From Siphonodentalium dalli (lineage: Eukaryota; Mollusca; Scaphopoda; Gadilida; Siphonodentaliidae), in assembly GCA_032622095.1 (NCBI GenBank), contig CP136069.1, positions 70,579,319 through 70,643,318 of the forward strand: a DNA stretch of 64,000 nt, written 5' to 3'. The stretch's first letter is position 1. Every line of letters starts with the position of its first letter. Under the pieces are notes generated by a model that saw nothing but the letters and a program-made list of their open reading frames with translations, had not been told where the DNA came from and made no database searches. The position numbers and the translations under genes are program-made. Of this stretch, positions 38,601 through 50,339 are shown piece by piece.

Positions 38601-40329
38601 CGCACATACTAAAGCAACAGGGCCACTGGTCGTGACCTATTCTGATACATAATACGTTACGCTATCACGCACAAACTGCAATTAGGCTGCCGTTTGTCGT
38701 ATAAGGCCATACAAACTTAACAAAGTAACCGCATTTATCGCCAATTGAGGGAAAAGGGCACCCGATAGCCACACAAAAATGCGCACATAATAAAGCAACA
38801 GGGTCACTTATCATGACATATTCTGATACATAATACATTATGCTCTCATGATCTGACTGCAATTAAGCTGCCCTTTGTCGTATAAGGCCATACAAACTTA
38901 ACAATTGTTAGTTAATAAGTAACCGCATTTATCGCTATATGAGGGAAAGGGCACCCGATTGCCACACACAAATGCGCACATACTAAAGCAACAGGGTCAC
39001 TTATCATGACCTGTTCTGATACATAATACATTATGCTATCATGATTTAACTGCAAATAGGATGCCCTTTTCCGTATAAGGCCATACAAACTTAACAATTG
39101 TTTGTTAATAAGTACCCGCTTTTATAGCTATATGCGAGAAAATGGCACCCGATTGCTACACAAAAATGCGCACACACTAAAGCAACAGGGTCACTTATCG
39201 TGACCTCTTCTGATACATAATGCATTATGCTATCATGATTTAACTGCAAATAGGATGCCCTTTTCCGTATAAGGCCATACAAACTTAACAATTGTTTGTT
39301 AATAAGTACCCGCATTTATAGCTATATGCGAGACAATGGCACCCTATTGCCACACATAAATGCGCACATACTAAAGCAACAGGGCCACTGTTCATAACAT
39401 ATTCTGATACATAGTACTTTACGCTATCACGATCTAACTGCAATTAGACTGCCCTTTGCCGTATAAGGCCATACAAACTTAACAAAGTAACCATATTTAT
39501 AGCTGCATGCGGGAAAAGGTCAACCGATATCCACACAAAAATGCGCACATGCTAAACAAACAGGGCTTCTTATCATGACATATTCTGAAACATAATACAT
39601 TATGCTAGCATGATCTAACTGCAAATAGGCTGCCTATTTCCGTATAAGGCCATACAAACTTAACAATTGTTTGTTAATAAGTAACCGCATTTATCGCTAT
39701 ATTAGAGAAAGGGGGCCCGATTTTCACAAATAAATGCGAACAAAGTAAAGCACCCTGGGTACCAATCACGCATATTCCAATACATAATGTACTACACTAT
39801 CATCCTCTAACTGCAAATAGACTGCCCTTTGTCGTATAAGGCCATACAAACTTAACAAAGTAACCATATTTATAGCTGCATGCGGGAAAAGGTCGACCGA
39901 TTTCCACACACATGCGCACATGCTAAAGAAACAGGGCCACTTACCATGACCTGCTCTGATACATAATACATTATGCTATCATGATCTAACTGCAAATAGG
40001 CTGCCCTTTTCCGTATAAGGCCATACAAACTTAACAATTGTTTGTTAATAAGTACCCGAATTTATAGCTATATGTAGGAAAAGGGCACCCGATTGCCACA
40101 CAAAAAAGCGCACATACTAAAGCAACAGGGCCACTGGTCATGACCTATTCTGATACATAATACTCTACGCTATCACGATCTAACTGCAAATAGGCTGCCA
40201 TTTTCCGTATAAGGCCACAAAAACTTAACAAAGTAACCACATTTATAGCTGTATGCGTGAAAAGGGCAACCGACTCCCACACATTATGCTATCATGATAT
40301 AACTGAAAATAGGCTGCCCTTTTCCGTAT

Positions 40330-43300
40330 TAACGAACAATTGTTATGTTGTTATGGCCTTGTACGATAAAAGAGAGCCTATTTGCAGTTAGATGATGATA
40401 GTGTAGTACATTATGTATTGGAATAGGTCATGATTGGTACGCAGGGTGCTTTACTTTGTGCGCATTTATTTGTGAAAATCGGGCACCCTTTCCCTCATAT
40501 AGCGATAAATGCGGTTACTTATTAACTAAAAATTGTTAAGTTTATATGGCCTTATACGGCAAAGGGCAGCCTATTTCAGTTATATCATGATAGCATAATG
40601 TATTACGCATCAGAATAGGTCATGATAAGTGTCTCCGTTTAAATAGTATGTGCGCATTTTTGTGTGGGAGTCGGTTGCCCTTTTCCCGCATACAGCTATA
40701 AATGTGGTTACTTTGTTAAGTTTTTGTGGCCTTATACGGAAAATGGCAGCCTATTTGCAGTTAGATCGTGATAGCGTAGAGTATTATGTATCAGAATAGG
40801 TCATGACCAGTGGCCCTGTTGCTTTAGTATGTGCGCATTTATGTGTGGCAATCGGTTGCCCTTTTCCTACAAAGAACTATAAATGCCGGTACTTATTAAC
40901 AAACAATTGTTAAGTTTGTATGGCCTTATACGGAAAAGGGCAGCCAATTTGCAGTTAGATCATGATAGCATAATGTATTATGTATTAGAATAGGTCATGT
41001 TAAGTGATCCCGTTGCTTTAGTATGTGCGCATTTGTGTGTGGCAATCGGATGCCCTTTTTTACTTCAATTAGCGATAAATGCGGTTACTTTGTTAGTACA
41101 TTAGTACATTATGTATTGGAATATGCGTGATTGGTACCCAGGTTGCTTTACTTTGTGCGCATTTATTTGTGAAAATCGGGCCCCCTTTCCCTAATATAGC
41201 GATAAATGCGGTTACTTATTAACAAACAATTGTTAAGTTTGTATGGCTTTATACGGAAATAGGCAGCATATTTGCAGTTAGATCGTGTGGGAGTCGGTTG
41301 CCCTTTTCCCGCATACAGCTATAAATGTGGTTACTTTGTTATGTTTTTGTGGCCTTATACGGAAAATGGCAGCCTATTTGCAGTTAGATCGTGATAGCGT
41401 AAAGTATTATGTATCAGAAAAGGTCATGACCAGTGGCCCTGTTGCTTTAGTATGTGCGCATTTATGTGTGGCAATCGGGTGCCATTTTCTCGCATATAGC
41501 TATAAATGCGGGTACTTATTAAAAAACAATTGTTAAGTTTGTATGGCCTTATACAGAGCATCCTATTTGCAGTTAAATCATGATATCATAATGTATTATG
41601 TATCAGAGCAGGTCATGGTAAGTGACCCTGTTGCTTTAGTATGAGCGCATTTGTGTGTGGTAATCGGGTGACCTTTCCCTCGTATAGCGACAAATGCGGT
41701 TACTTATTAACTAACAATTGTTAAGTTTGTATGGCCTTATACGGCTAAGGGCAGCGTAATTGCAGTTAGATCATGATAGCATAATGTATTATGTAACAGA
41801 AGAGGTCACGATAAGTGACCCTGTTGCTTTAGTGTATGCGCATTTTTGTGTAGCAATCGGGTGCCATTTTCTCGCATATAGCTATAAAAGCGGGTACTTA
41901 TTAACAAACAATTGCTAAGTTTGTATGGCCTTATACAGAAAAGGACAGCCTATTTGCAGTTAGATCATGATAGCATAATGTATTATGTATCAGAATAGGT
42001 CATGATAAGTTATCCTGTTGCTTTAGTATGTGCGCATTTGTGTGCGGCAATCGGATGCCCTTTTTTACTTCAATTAGCGATAAATGCGGTTACTTTGTTA
42101 AGTTTGTATGGACTTATACGAAAAAAAACAGCCTATTTGCAGTCAGCTCGTGATAGCGTATGGTTTTATGTATCAGAATGGGTCATGAACAGTGGCCCTG
42201 TTGCTTTAGTATGCGCGCATTTGTGTGAGGAAATCGGGTGCCCTTTTCACTCATATAGCTATAAATGCGGATACTTATTAACGAACAATTGTTAAGTTAT
42301 TATGGGCTTGTACGGTACAAAAGAGCCTATTTGCAGTTAGATAATGATAGTGTAGTGCATTATGTATTGGAATAGTTCGTGATTGGTACGCAGGGTGCTT
42401 TACTTTGTGCGCATTTATTTGTGAAAATCGGGCACCCTTTCCCTCATATAGCGATAAATGCGGTTACTTATTAACTAACAATTGTTAAGTTTGTATGGCC
42501 TTATACGACAAAGGGCAGCCTAATTGCAGTTAGATCATGATAGCATAATGTATTATGTATCAGAATAGGTCATGATAAGTGCCCCGGTTTCTTTAGCATG
42601 TGCGCATTTTTGTGTGGGAATCGGTTGCCCTTTTTTCGCATACAGCTATAGCTATAAATGTGGTTACTTTGTTAGGTTTGTATGGCCATATACGGCAAAT
42701 GGCAGTCTAATTGCAGTTAGATCGTGATAGCGTAAAGTATTATGTATAAGAATAGGTCATGACCAGTGGCCCTGTTGCTTTAGTATGTGCGCATGTGTGT
42801 GTGTCAATCGGGTGCCCTTTTCCCGCAGATAGCGATAAGTGCGGTTACTTTGTTAAGTTTGTATGGCCTTATACGACAAAGGGCAGCCTAATTGCAGTTA
42901 TATCATGATAGCATAATGTATTATGTATCAGAATAGGTCATGATAAGTGCCCCGGTTTCTTTAGCATGTGCGCATTTTTGTGTGGGAATCGGTTGCCCTT
43001 TTTTCGCATACAGCTATAGCTATAAATGTGGTTACTTTGTTAGGTTTGTATGGCCATATACGGCAAATGGCAGTCTAATTGCAGTTAGATCGTGATAGCG
43101 TAAAGTATTATGTATAAGAATAGGTCATGACCAGTGGCCCTGTTGCTTTAGTATGTGCGCATGTGTGTGTGTCAATCGGGTGCCCTTTTCCCGCAGATAG
43201 CGATAAGTGCGGTTACTTTGTTAAGTTTGTATGGCGTTATACGAAAAAAACAGCATATTTGCAGTTAGATCGTGATAGCGTAAAGAATTATGTATCAGAA

Positions 43301-46300
43301 TAGGTCATGAACAGTGGCCCTTTGCTTTAGTATGTGCGCATTGTTTTGTGGCAATCGTGTGCCCTTTTCCCGCATACAGCTATAAATTAAATGCGGGTAC
43401 TTATTAACAAACAATTGTTAAGTTGTTATGGCCTTGTACGGTAAACGACAGCCTATTTGCAGTTAGAGGATGATAGTGTAGTACATTATGTATTGGAATA
43501 TGCGTGATTGGTACCCAGGGTGCTTTACTTTGTGCGCATTTATTTGTGAAAATCGGGCCCCCTTTCCCTAATATAGCGATAAATGCGGTTACTTATTAAC
43601 AAACAATTGTTAAGTTTGTATCGCCTTATACGGAAATAGGCAGCCTATTTGCAGTTAGATCATGCTAGCATAATGTATTATGTATCAGAATAGGTCATGA
43701 TAAGTGGCCCTGTTTGTTTAGCATGTGCGCATTTTTGTGTGGAAATCGGTTGACCTTTTCCCGCATGCAGCTATAAATATGGTTACTTTGTTAAGTTTGT
43801 ATGGCCTTATACGACAAAGGGCAGTATAATTGCAGTTAGATCGTGATAGCGCAAAGTATTATGTATCAGAATAGGTCATGACCAGTAGACCTGTTGCTTT
43901 AGTATGTGCGCATTTATGTGTGGCAATCGGGTGCCATTTTCTCGCATATAGCTATAAATGCGGGTACTTATTAACAAACAATTGTTAAGTTTGTATGGCC
44001 TTATACAGAAAAGAGCATCCTATTTGCAGTTAAATCATGATATCATAATGTATTATGTATCAGAGCAGGTCATGGTAAGTGACCCTGTTGCTTTAGTATG
44101 AGCGCATTTGTGTGTGGTAATCGGGTGACCTTTCCCTCATATAGCGACAAATGCGGTTACTTATTAACTAACAATTGTTAAGTTTGTATGGCCTTATACG
44201 GCAAAGGGCAGTCTAATTGCAGTTAGATCGTGATAGCGTAAAGTATTATGTATCAGAATAGGTCATGACCAGTGGCCCTGTTGCTTTAGTATGTGCGCAT
44301 TTATGTGTGGCAATCGGGTGCCATTTTCTCGCATATAGCTATAAATGCGGGTACTTATTAACAAACAATTGTTAAGTTTGTATGGCCTTATACAGAAAAG
44401 AGCATCCTATTTGCAGTTAAATCATGATATCATAATGTATTATGTATCAGAGCAGGTCATGGTAAGTGACCCTGTTGCTTTAGTATGAGCGCATTTGTGT
44501 GTGGTAATCGGGTGACCTTTCCCTCGTATAGCGACAAATGCGGTTACTTATTAACTAACAATTGTTAAGTTTGTATGGCCTTATACGGCTAAGGGCAGCG
44601 TAATTGCAGTTAGATCATGATAGAATAATGTATTATGTACCAGAAGAGGTCACGATAAGTGACCCTGTTGCTTTAGTGTATGCGCATTTTTGTGTAGCAA
44701 TCGGGTGCCATTTTCTCGCATATAGCTATAAAAGCGGGTACTTATTAACAAACAATTGCTAAGTTTGTATGGCCTTATACAGAAAAGGGCAGCCTATTTG
44801 CAGTTAGATCATGATAGCATAATGTATTATGTATCAGAATAGGTCATGATAAGTTATCCTGTTGCTTTAGTATGTGCGCATTTGTGTGCGGCAATCGGAT
44901 GCCCTTTTTTACTTCAATTAGCGATAAATGCGGTTACTTTGTTAAGTTTGTATGGCCTTATACGAAAAAAACAGCCTATTTGCAGTTACCTCGTGATAGC
45001 ATATGGTTTTATGTATCAGAATGGGTCATGAACTGTGGCCCTTTTGTTTTAGTATGTGCGCATTTTTGTGTGGCAATCGGGTGCCCTTTTCACGCATATA
45101 GCTATAAAAGCGGGTACTTATTAACAAACAATTGTTAAGTTGTTATGGCCTTGTACGGTAAACGACAGCCTATTTGCAGTTAGAGGATGATAGTGTAGTA
45201 CATTATGTATTGGAATATGCGTGATTGGTACCCAGTGTGCTTTACTTTGTGCGCATTTATTTGTGAAAATCTGGCCCCCTTTCCCTAATATAGCGATAAA
45301 TGCGGTTACTTATTAACAAACAATTGTTAAGTTTGTATGGCCTTATACGGAAATAGGCAGCCTATTTGCAGTTAGATCATGCTAGCATAATGTATTATGT
45401 TTCAGAATAGGTCATGATAAGTGGCCCTGTTTGTTTAGCATGTGCGCATTTTTGTGTGGAAATCGGTTGACCTTTTCCCGCATGCAGCTATAAATATGGT
45501 TACTTTGTTAAGTTTGTATGGCCTTATACGGCAAAGGGCAGTCTAATTGCAGTTAGATCGTGATAGCGTAAAGTATTATGTATCAGAATAGGTCATGACC
45601 AGTGGCCCTGTTGCTTTAGTATGTGCGCATTTGTGTGTAGCAATCGGGTGCCATTTTCTCGCATATAGCTATAAAAGCGGGTACTTATTAACAAACAATT
45701 GTTAAGTTTGTATGGCCTTATACGGAAAAGGACATCCTATTTGCAGTTAAATCATGATAGCATAATGTATTATGTATCAGAACAGGTCATGATAAGTGAC
45801 CCTGTTGCTTTAGTATGTGCGCATTTGTGTGTGGCAATCGGGTGCCCTTTCCCTCATATAGCGACAAATGCGGTTACTTATTAACTAAAAATTGTTAAGT
45901 TTGTATGGCCTTATACGACAAAGGGCAGCCTAATTGCAGTTAGATCATGATAGCATAATGTGTTATGTATCAGAATAGGTCACGATAAGTGACCCTGTTG
46001 CTTTAGTGTGTGCGCATTTTTGTGTGGAAATCGGGTGCCCTTTTCCCACAATTAGCGATAAATGCGGTTAATTTGTTAAGTTGGTATGGCCTTATACGAC
46101 AAAGGGCAGCCTAATTGCAGTTAGATCGTGATAGCGTAAAGTATTATGTATGAGAATATGTCATGATAAGTGGCCCTGTTTCTTTAGTATGTGCGCATTT
46201 TTGTGTGGCAATCAAATGCCCTTTTCCCGCTTATAGCTATAAATGCGGTTACGTATTAACAAACAATTGTAAAGTTATTATCGCCTCGTACGGTAAAAGA

Positions 46301-47735
46301 CAGCCTATTTGCTGTTAAATCACGATATAGTAGTGCATTAGGTATTAGAACAGGTCGTGATAGGTACCCAGGGGGCCTTACGTTGTGCACATTTTTGTGT
46401 GGGAAACGGTTGCTCTTTTCCCGCATACAGCTATAAATGTGTTTACTTTGTTAAGTTTGTATGGCCTTATACGGCAAAGGGCAGCCTAATTGCAGTTAGA
46501 TCGTGATAGCGTAAAGTATCATGTATTGGAATAGGCCATGACCAGTGGCCCTGTTGCTTTAGTATATGCGCATTTTTGTGTGGCAATCGGGTACCCTTGT
46601 ACGGTAAAAGACAGCCTATTTTGCAGCTAGATGATGATAGCGTAGTGCATTATGTATTGGAATAGGTCGTGATTGGTACCCAGGGTGCTTAACATTGTGC
46701 GCGTTTATTTGTGAAAATCGGGCACCCTTTCCCTCATGTAGCGATAAATGCGGTTACTTATTAACTAACAATTGTTAAGTTTGTAACTTTGTATGGCCTT
46801 ATACGGAAAAGGGTAGCCTATTTGCAGTTAGATCACGATAGCATAATGTATTATGTATCAGAATAGGTCATGATAAGTGGCCCTGTTTCTTTAGTATGTG
46901 CGCATTTATGTGTGGCAATCGGGTGCCCTTTTCCCGCGTATTGCTATAAATGCGGGTACTTATTAACACACAATTATTAAGTTGTTATGGCCTTGTACGG
47001 TAAAAGACAGCCTATTTTCAGTTATATGATGATAGTGTAGTGCATTATGTATTGGAATAGGTCGTGATTGGTACCCAGGGTGCTTAACATTGTGCGCGTT
47101 TATTTGTGAATATCGGGCACCCTTTCCCTCATATAGCGATAAATGCGGTTACTTATTAACTAACAATTGTTAAGTTTGTATGGCCTTTTACGGAAAAGGG
47201 TAGCCTATTTGCAGTTAGATCATGATAGCATAATGGATTATGTATCAGAATAGGTCATGATAAGTGGCCCTGTTTCTTTACTATGTGCGCATTTATGTGT
47301 GGCAATCGGGTGCCCTTTTCGCGCAATCAGCGATAAATGCGGTTACTTAGCTTGTTAACGAATACTTGTTAAGCGCCTTATACTGTAAAGGGCAGCCTAT
47401 TTGCAGTTAGATCAGACTAGAGTAGAATATTGTGTATCATACCAGGCGATGTTAGATGCCCTTGTCTTTTAGTTTGTGCTCATTTCTGTGTACCATTTGG
47501 TCGCATATAGCGACTTTAGCAGGCACGTGGTTAAATTTAGATAGTCGTATAGGCAAAAATTGAGTCTTATTGCAGTTAGATTGCGATAAAATAGTCTATG
47601 TTGTTTCAATATAGAACGTGAGGGGGGACCTGATTTCTTCTGATTGTGCGCATCTCTGTGTCAGACTCGGGTACCCTACGCCCACATGTAGCGATGAATG
47701 TGGTTACCTATTACGATGGAAGCGGCACAAAAGGG
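40330..47735 (+). repeat. Right satellite block in inverted orientation
   Basis: The orientation flips at about 40328, where CTTTTCCGTATT meets AACGAACAATTGTTATG. The order of variant monomers mirrors the left edge. For example, the unusual CCTACAAAGAACTATAAATGCC at 40866-40888 is the inverse of the variant at 24172-24194, and the last diverged monomers at 47500-47735 mirror 18944-19170. The two inverted arms are about 5.8 and 7.4 kb, with about 15.6 kb of left-oriented satellite between them. Confidence 0.85.
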
Positions 47736-47740
47736 GTTAA

Positions 47741-48061
47741 CCTTGTGAACATATTGTTAATATTTTTGGACGAAGAGCATCAGTATATTGTCTGGAGAAT
47801 GAATATTTGAAATTTGGATCCAATTCAAGCGCATTACCGTTCAAATCGGCCAGTAACGTATATCAGTAACGTAGGTAACGGGTCGCGGTGGTCGCGGGTC
47901 GCGGCTACCTATCACCAAATAAGATCTCTATATAGCTATATATATATATATATATATATATATTGCGAGGCGACCTATGGTCGACTCGCATATATAAGAG
48001 AATGCATTGGCACAGGGTAAAAAAATCCCGACTTACGACTGAATTTGATATGGCGGGTCAC
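47741..48061 (-). repeat. Right outer arm of the palindrome
   Basis: Inverse of the left outer arm without its 220-bp spacer. It starts CCTTGTGAACAT at the TTAA, then has the GGATCCAA block, the GGTCGCGG block, a TA run (47932-47962), one CCAATGCATTCTC hairpin arm and the GGCGGGTCAC terminus. Confidence 0.75.
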
Positions 48062-48206
48062 AAATATTCGTAAAATTAACAACTTTGTGCAAGATTATTC
48101 TCCATTTCTTTAGTATCACCCCATCGGAGAGATTCACATAAATTTAATAATCAACTGCGTGTTATTTGCGTGATCAAAAGCTATACATTCAATAGAAGAA
48201 CATAAT

Positions 48207-48974
48207 TTAGAACCACATTCTGAAGTTTACGTGAGGAGTTGACCGCATAGAATACACGAAACTTAGCATGCATGACTGGTCGTCGAAAGGATAGCGAGAT
48301 GCGTCGAGTTGGCATGGAAACGAGAAGACGTCAGATACAGTCCAGTGAACGTATCCATCGGACGTTACCACACACATCATGTCATCAAATGCCAATTTTC
48401 CGACTTTACTGTCTCCGATGTGAACAAACTGAGGAAGCCATATTTTGTCACACGCCACATAAATCCGGTGAATACCAGCATGTTGTTCGCTATCCCAGGT
48501 CAGTCTGCCGTCCGGGTAGGTAAACATTAAACTAGAAAGCAGCGTCACGATTTGTGAATAGGAGTCCATTCCCAAAACATTTATAATGTAGGTTTCTATC
48601 TTCGCGGGCATGGAATTTATTGGTGGCTCAATATTGCTATTATATTCAGCCAAGAGCGATTTGACCAATCGAGACTCTGCTAAGGTCGTGTTCAAATGAT
48701 CAACGGAGTTCATTCTTGCGTGTGTGTCCTTCTGAAACATCAGTTCCCCGATACAAAACTCATGCCCTGACAAATCGTCGGTAAAATTCGTGGCCTTCGT
48801 CGAAATTGGTGTCGTATTTTCTGATGAAGCCGTTGTGGACAGGCATGCGAATGTACAAAATAATGCGCACGTAAATCCAAAATAGAGTTCCAATGACGAC
48901 GTACGTTTCCCTTTCGTGATGAAGTACATCTTGAAAAACAATCGTTTTTCAATGAGACAGAAAGGACGATGCAC
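48207..48974 (-). CDS. Cys-loop ligand-gated ion channel, ligand-binding domain only
   Basis: A 255-codon frame with a hydrophobic signal-type segment at residues 29-46 and N-glycosylation sequons near 53 and 63. The extracellular domain features appear in the family order: helix ESRLVKSLLAEY (100-111), YPDGRLTWD (153-161), IHRIYVACDKIWLPQ (168-182), VVTSDGYVHWTVSDVFSFPC (202-221) and the Cys-loop C221-13 residues-C235 (CQLDASRYPFDDQSC). These identify a nicotinic-receptor-like pentameric channel subunit. The frame stops 20 residues after the second cysteine, so the last strands with loop C and all four membrane helices are missing. A possible donor (CTCAC|GTAAAC near 48228) could start an intron; otherwise the gene is truncated. 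Met16 gives a more usual signal peptide start. It ends about 145 bp from the giant element. Confidence 0.85.
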   Translation of the reverse strand: MHRPFCLIEKRLFFKMYFITKGKRTSSLELYFGFTCALFCTFACLSTTASSENTTPISTKATNFTDDLSGHEFCIGELMFQKDTHARMNSVDHLNTTLAESRLVKSLLAEYNSNIEPPINSMPAKIETYIINVLGMDSYSQIVTLLSSLMFTYPDGRLTWDSEQHAGIHRIYVACDKIWLPQFVHIGDSKVGKLAFDDMMCVVTSDGYVHWTVSDVFSFPCQLDASRYPFDDQSCMLSFVYSMRSTPHVNFRMWF

Positions 48975-49493
48975 TACGTGTAACTACTGTGCAGTAATTC
49001 GGTATCGAGGATTTAACTGTATAACTATAAAAACAGTTACAGTTCATAACCTTTTGTAGGTACCTACACTGCCGCTCATCCTCCACTGAATGACTGAAGC
49101 TATCGTGCGTTGAGATTAGTCTAATAATTAATAAATATCACGGCGGGAATCGACAAAGGGAATGGACAAACGCCCTTTTGTTCATTCAGTGCCGGCGACG
49201 TATATTTCTCGATCTACATAACATACATTATTATCGATCGGACTTGCATGATGTGCGCTGTACGAACATTAATGCCACCACCGTAATATTCCTTTTGACA
49301 TTTTGGACCGTTGTGCATACTGAGTGGGCGGCATTGCACAGGAGCGGTTTGTACAGCTCCATATATATGTCAAGGAAATATAATCAATCATATAATTCAG
49401 GTTAATCCTAGCGTTCCATTAATTTATTTACTAACTACTCGTTGACGAGTCCCTCAGGAAATATTTTGGAACTTCTATCTGTCTGTCTCTGCC
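48975..49493. other. Upstream flank of the channel gene
   Basis: No TATA box at a typical distance or upstream exon could be identified. The last 30 bp (CTATCTGTCTGTCTCTGCC) belong to a dispersed repeat into which the next element inserted. Confidence 0.4.
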
Positions 49494-49548
49494 TGATGAA
49501 AGCTTATGGTGGGGGTGGAATTGGTAAACATCAATGGGGTGCCTATTG

Positions 49549-50330
49549 GCACCAATCATGGCATCATCCTGACACTACTCCAAGACCGTCCAAGAATGTT
49601 CCAAAGCGATTCTAACAAAGTACTATATACGGTTCCAAGTTTGGTTGGTACCAGAGGTTTTTTGGAAATAATGGCACCGATCTGCAAGTGTTCAAAGACT
49701 GTGAAACAAAGAGCGGTGTGGGGTGTGTTTCATAAATGCTATATGGCACCGATCTGCAAATGTTCAAAGACTGAGAAACAAGCAGCGGTGGGTGTGTGGT
49801 TTATAAATTCTACATGGCACCGTTTGGCAGTGATCACGAAAGTACTCAAAGACCATCCAAGAACATTCAAATTTATATTTTGAAGCTATGAGAGCGTTTA
49901 AAAAGGGTTTAGGGACATCAAAGGGGGGTACCTATTGGCACCAATCATGGCATCATCCTGACACTACTCTAAGACCGTCCAAGAATGTTCCAAAGCGATT
50001 CTAACAAAGTACTATATACGTTTCGAAGTTTTTTTGGTACCAGAGGCTTTTTGTGGAGAGAATGACACCGATCTACAAGTGTTCAAAGACTGTGAAACAA
50101 ACAACAGTGAGGGGTGTGGTTCATAAATGCTATATGGCACCGATCTGGAAGTGTTCAAAGACTGAGAAACAAGCAGCGGTGGGTGTGTGGTTTATAAATT
50201 CTACATGGAACCGTTTGGCAGTGATCATGAAAGTACTCAAAGACCGTCCAAGAACATTCAAATTTATGTTTTGAAGCTATGAGGGCGTTTAAAATGTGTA
50301 TGGGGCCATCAAAGGGGGTGTCTATTGGCA
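49549..50330 (+). repeat. 389-bp tandem duplication in each arm of the foldback
   Basis: ACCAATCATGGCATCATCC recurs at 49551 and 49940. Each unit also contains two internal copies of CACCGATCTGCAAGTGTTCA-like blocks separated by about 80 bp. The mirrored pair is at about 54985-55770. The 73-125 codon frames through it follow from the repeat. Confidence 0.75.
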
Positions 50331-50339
50331 CCTATTTGC

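Larger units (their letters stand above)
24500..39455. repeat. 7.48-kb tandem segmental duplication inside the satellite
   Basis: Copy 1 (about 24500-31977) and copy 2 (about 31978-39455) keep a constant offset of 7480 bp, dropping to 7477 after small indels. The rare variant CCATAGAAAC occurs only at 24512 and 31992, marking the two copy starts. Within each copy a 2254-bp higher-order unit is also repeated (for example 29181 and 31435; 36658 and 38912). Confidence 0.85.
18960..40329 (-). repeat. Left satellite block, 181/193-bp monomers
   Basis: Spacing between successive CTTAACA anchors is 181, 192, 193 or 194 bp (for example 20737, 20930, 21123, 21317, 21498, 21690, 21883, 22064). The long form has CTTAACAATTGTTNGTTAATAAG where the short form has CTTAACAAAG, a 12-bp difference. 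The outermost monomers (18960-19340) are strongly diverged and the inner ones are near identical. The 60-75 codon frames in the monomers are by-products of the repeat and are not annotated as genes. Confidence 0.9.
18944..47736. mobile_element. TTAA-flanked giant satellite element, 28.8 kb
   Basis: The inverted termini CCCCTTTTGTGCCGCTT are flanked by TTAA on both sides (18940-18943 and 47737-47740). A TTAA duplication and a CCCTTTTG.TGCC start are characteristic of piggyBac-type elements; Kolobok also uses TTAA, so the superfamily is inference. The contents are about 130 monomers (estimated from length) of one satellite in two opposed blocks, plus two copies of an inserted TIR element. No transposase is visible, so the element would depend on enzymes supplied elsewhere. 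Confidence 0.75.
18369..48061. mobile_element. 29.7-kb palindromic composite element
   Basis: The terminal sequence GTGACCCGCCATATCAAATT at 18369 is matched by its exact inverse ending at 48061, and both are flanked by AAAT (18365-18368 and 48062-48065). The inverted match continues inwards through the hairpin MITE, TA microsatellite, CGCGACCCG block and GGATCCAA block to the TTAA at 18940 / 47737. Everything between the two TTAA sites is the satellite element. No transposase frame was seen. Confidence 0.8.

Noticed and set aside
18960-47735. Dozens of 60-97 codon frames with a shared pattern such as PVALVCAHLCVAIGCPF
   Set aside because: They repeat because the satellite monomers are near identical. 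Long-form monomers close the frame at AATTGTTAAG, the frame lies on opposite strands in the two blocks, and substitutions between monomers change residues freely. A dN/dS test on monomers could confirm this.
18960-47735. CRISPR-like repeat array
   Set aside because: The monomers are contiguous 181/193-bp units with no short direct repeat separated by unique spacers, and the DNA is eukaryotic.
48272-48530. Plus-strand frames of 73-83 codons
   Set aside because: They are shadows of the channel gene on the minus strand.
49506-50274. Frames of 73-125 codons with repeated MAPICKCSKTEKQ
   Set aside because: They follow from the 389-bp tandem repeat and its inner blocks, and their mirrored copies exist only because the arms are identical.
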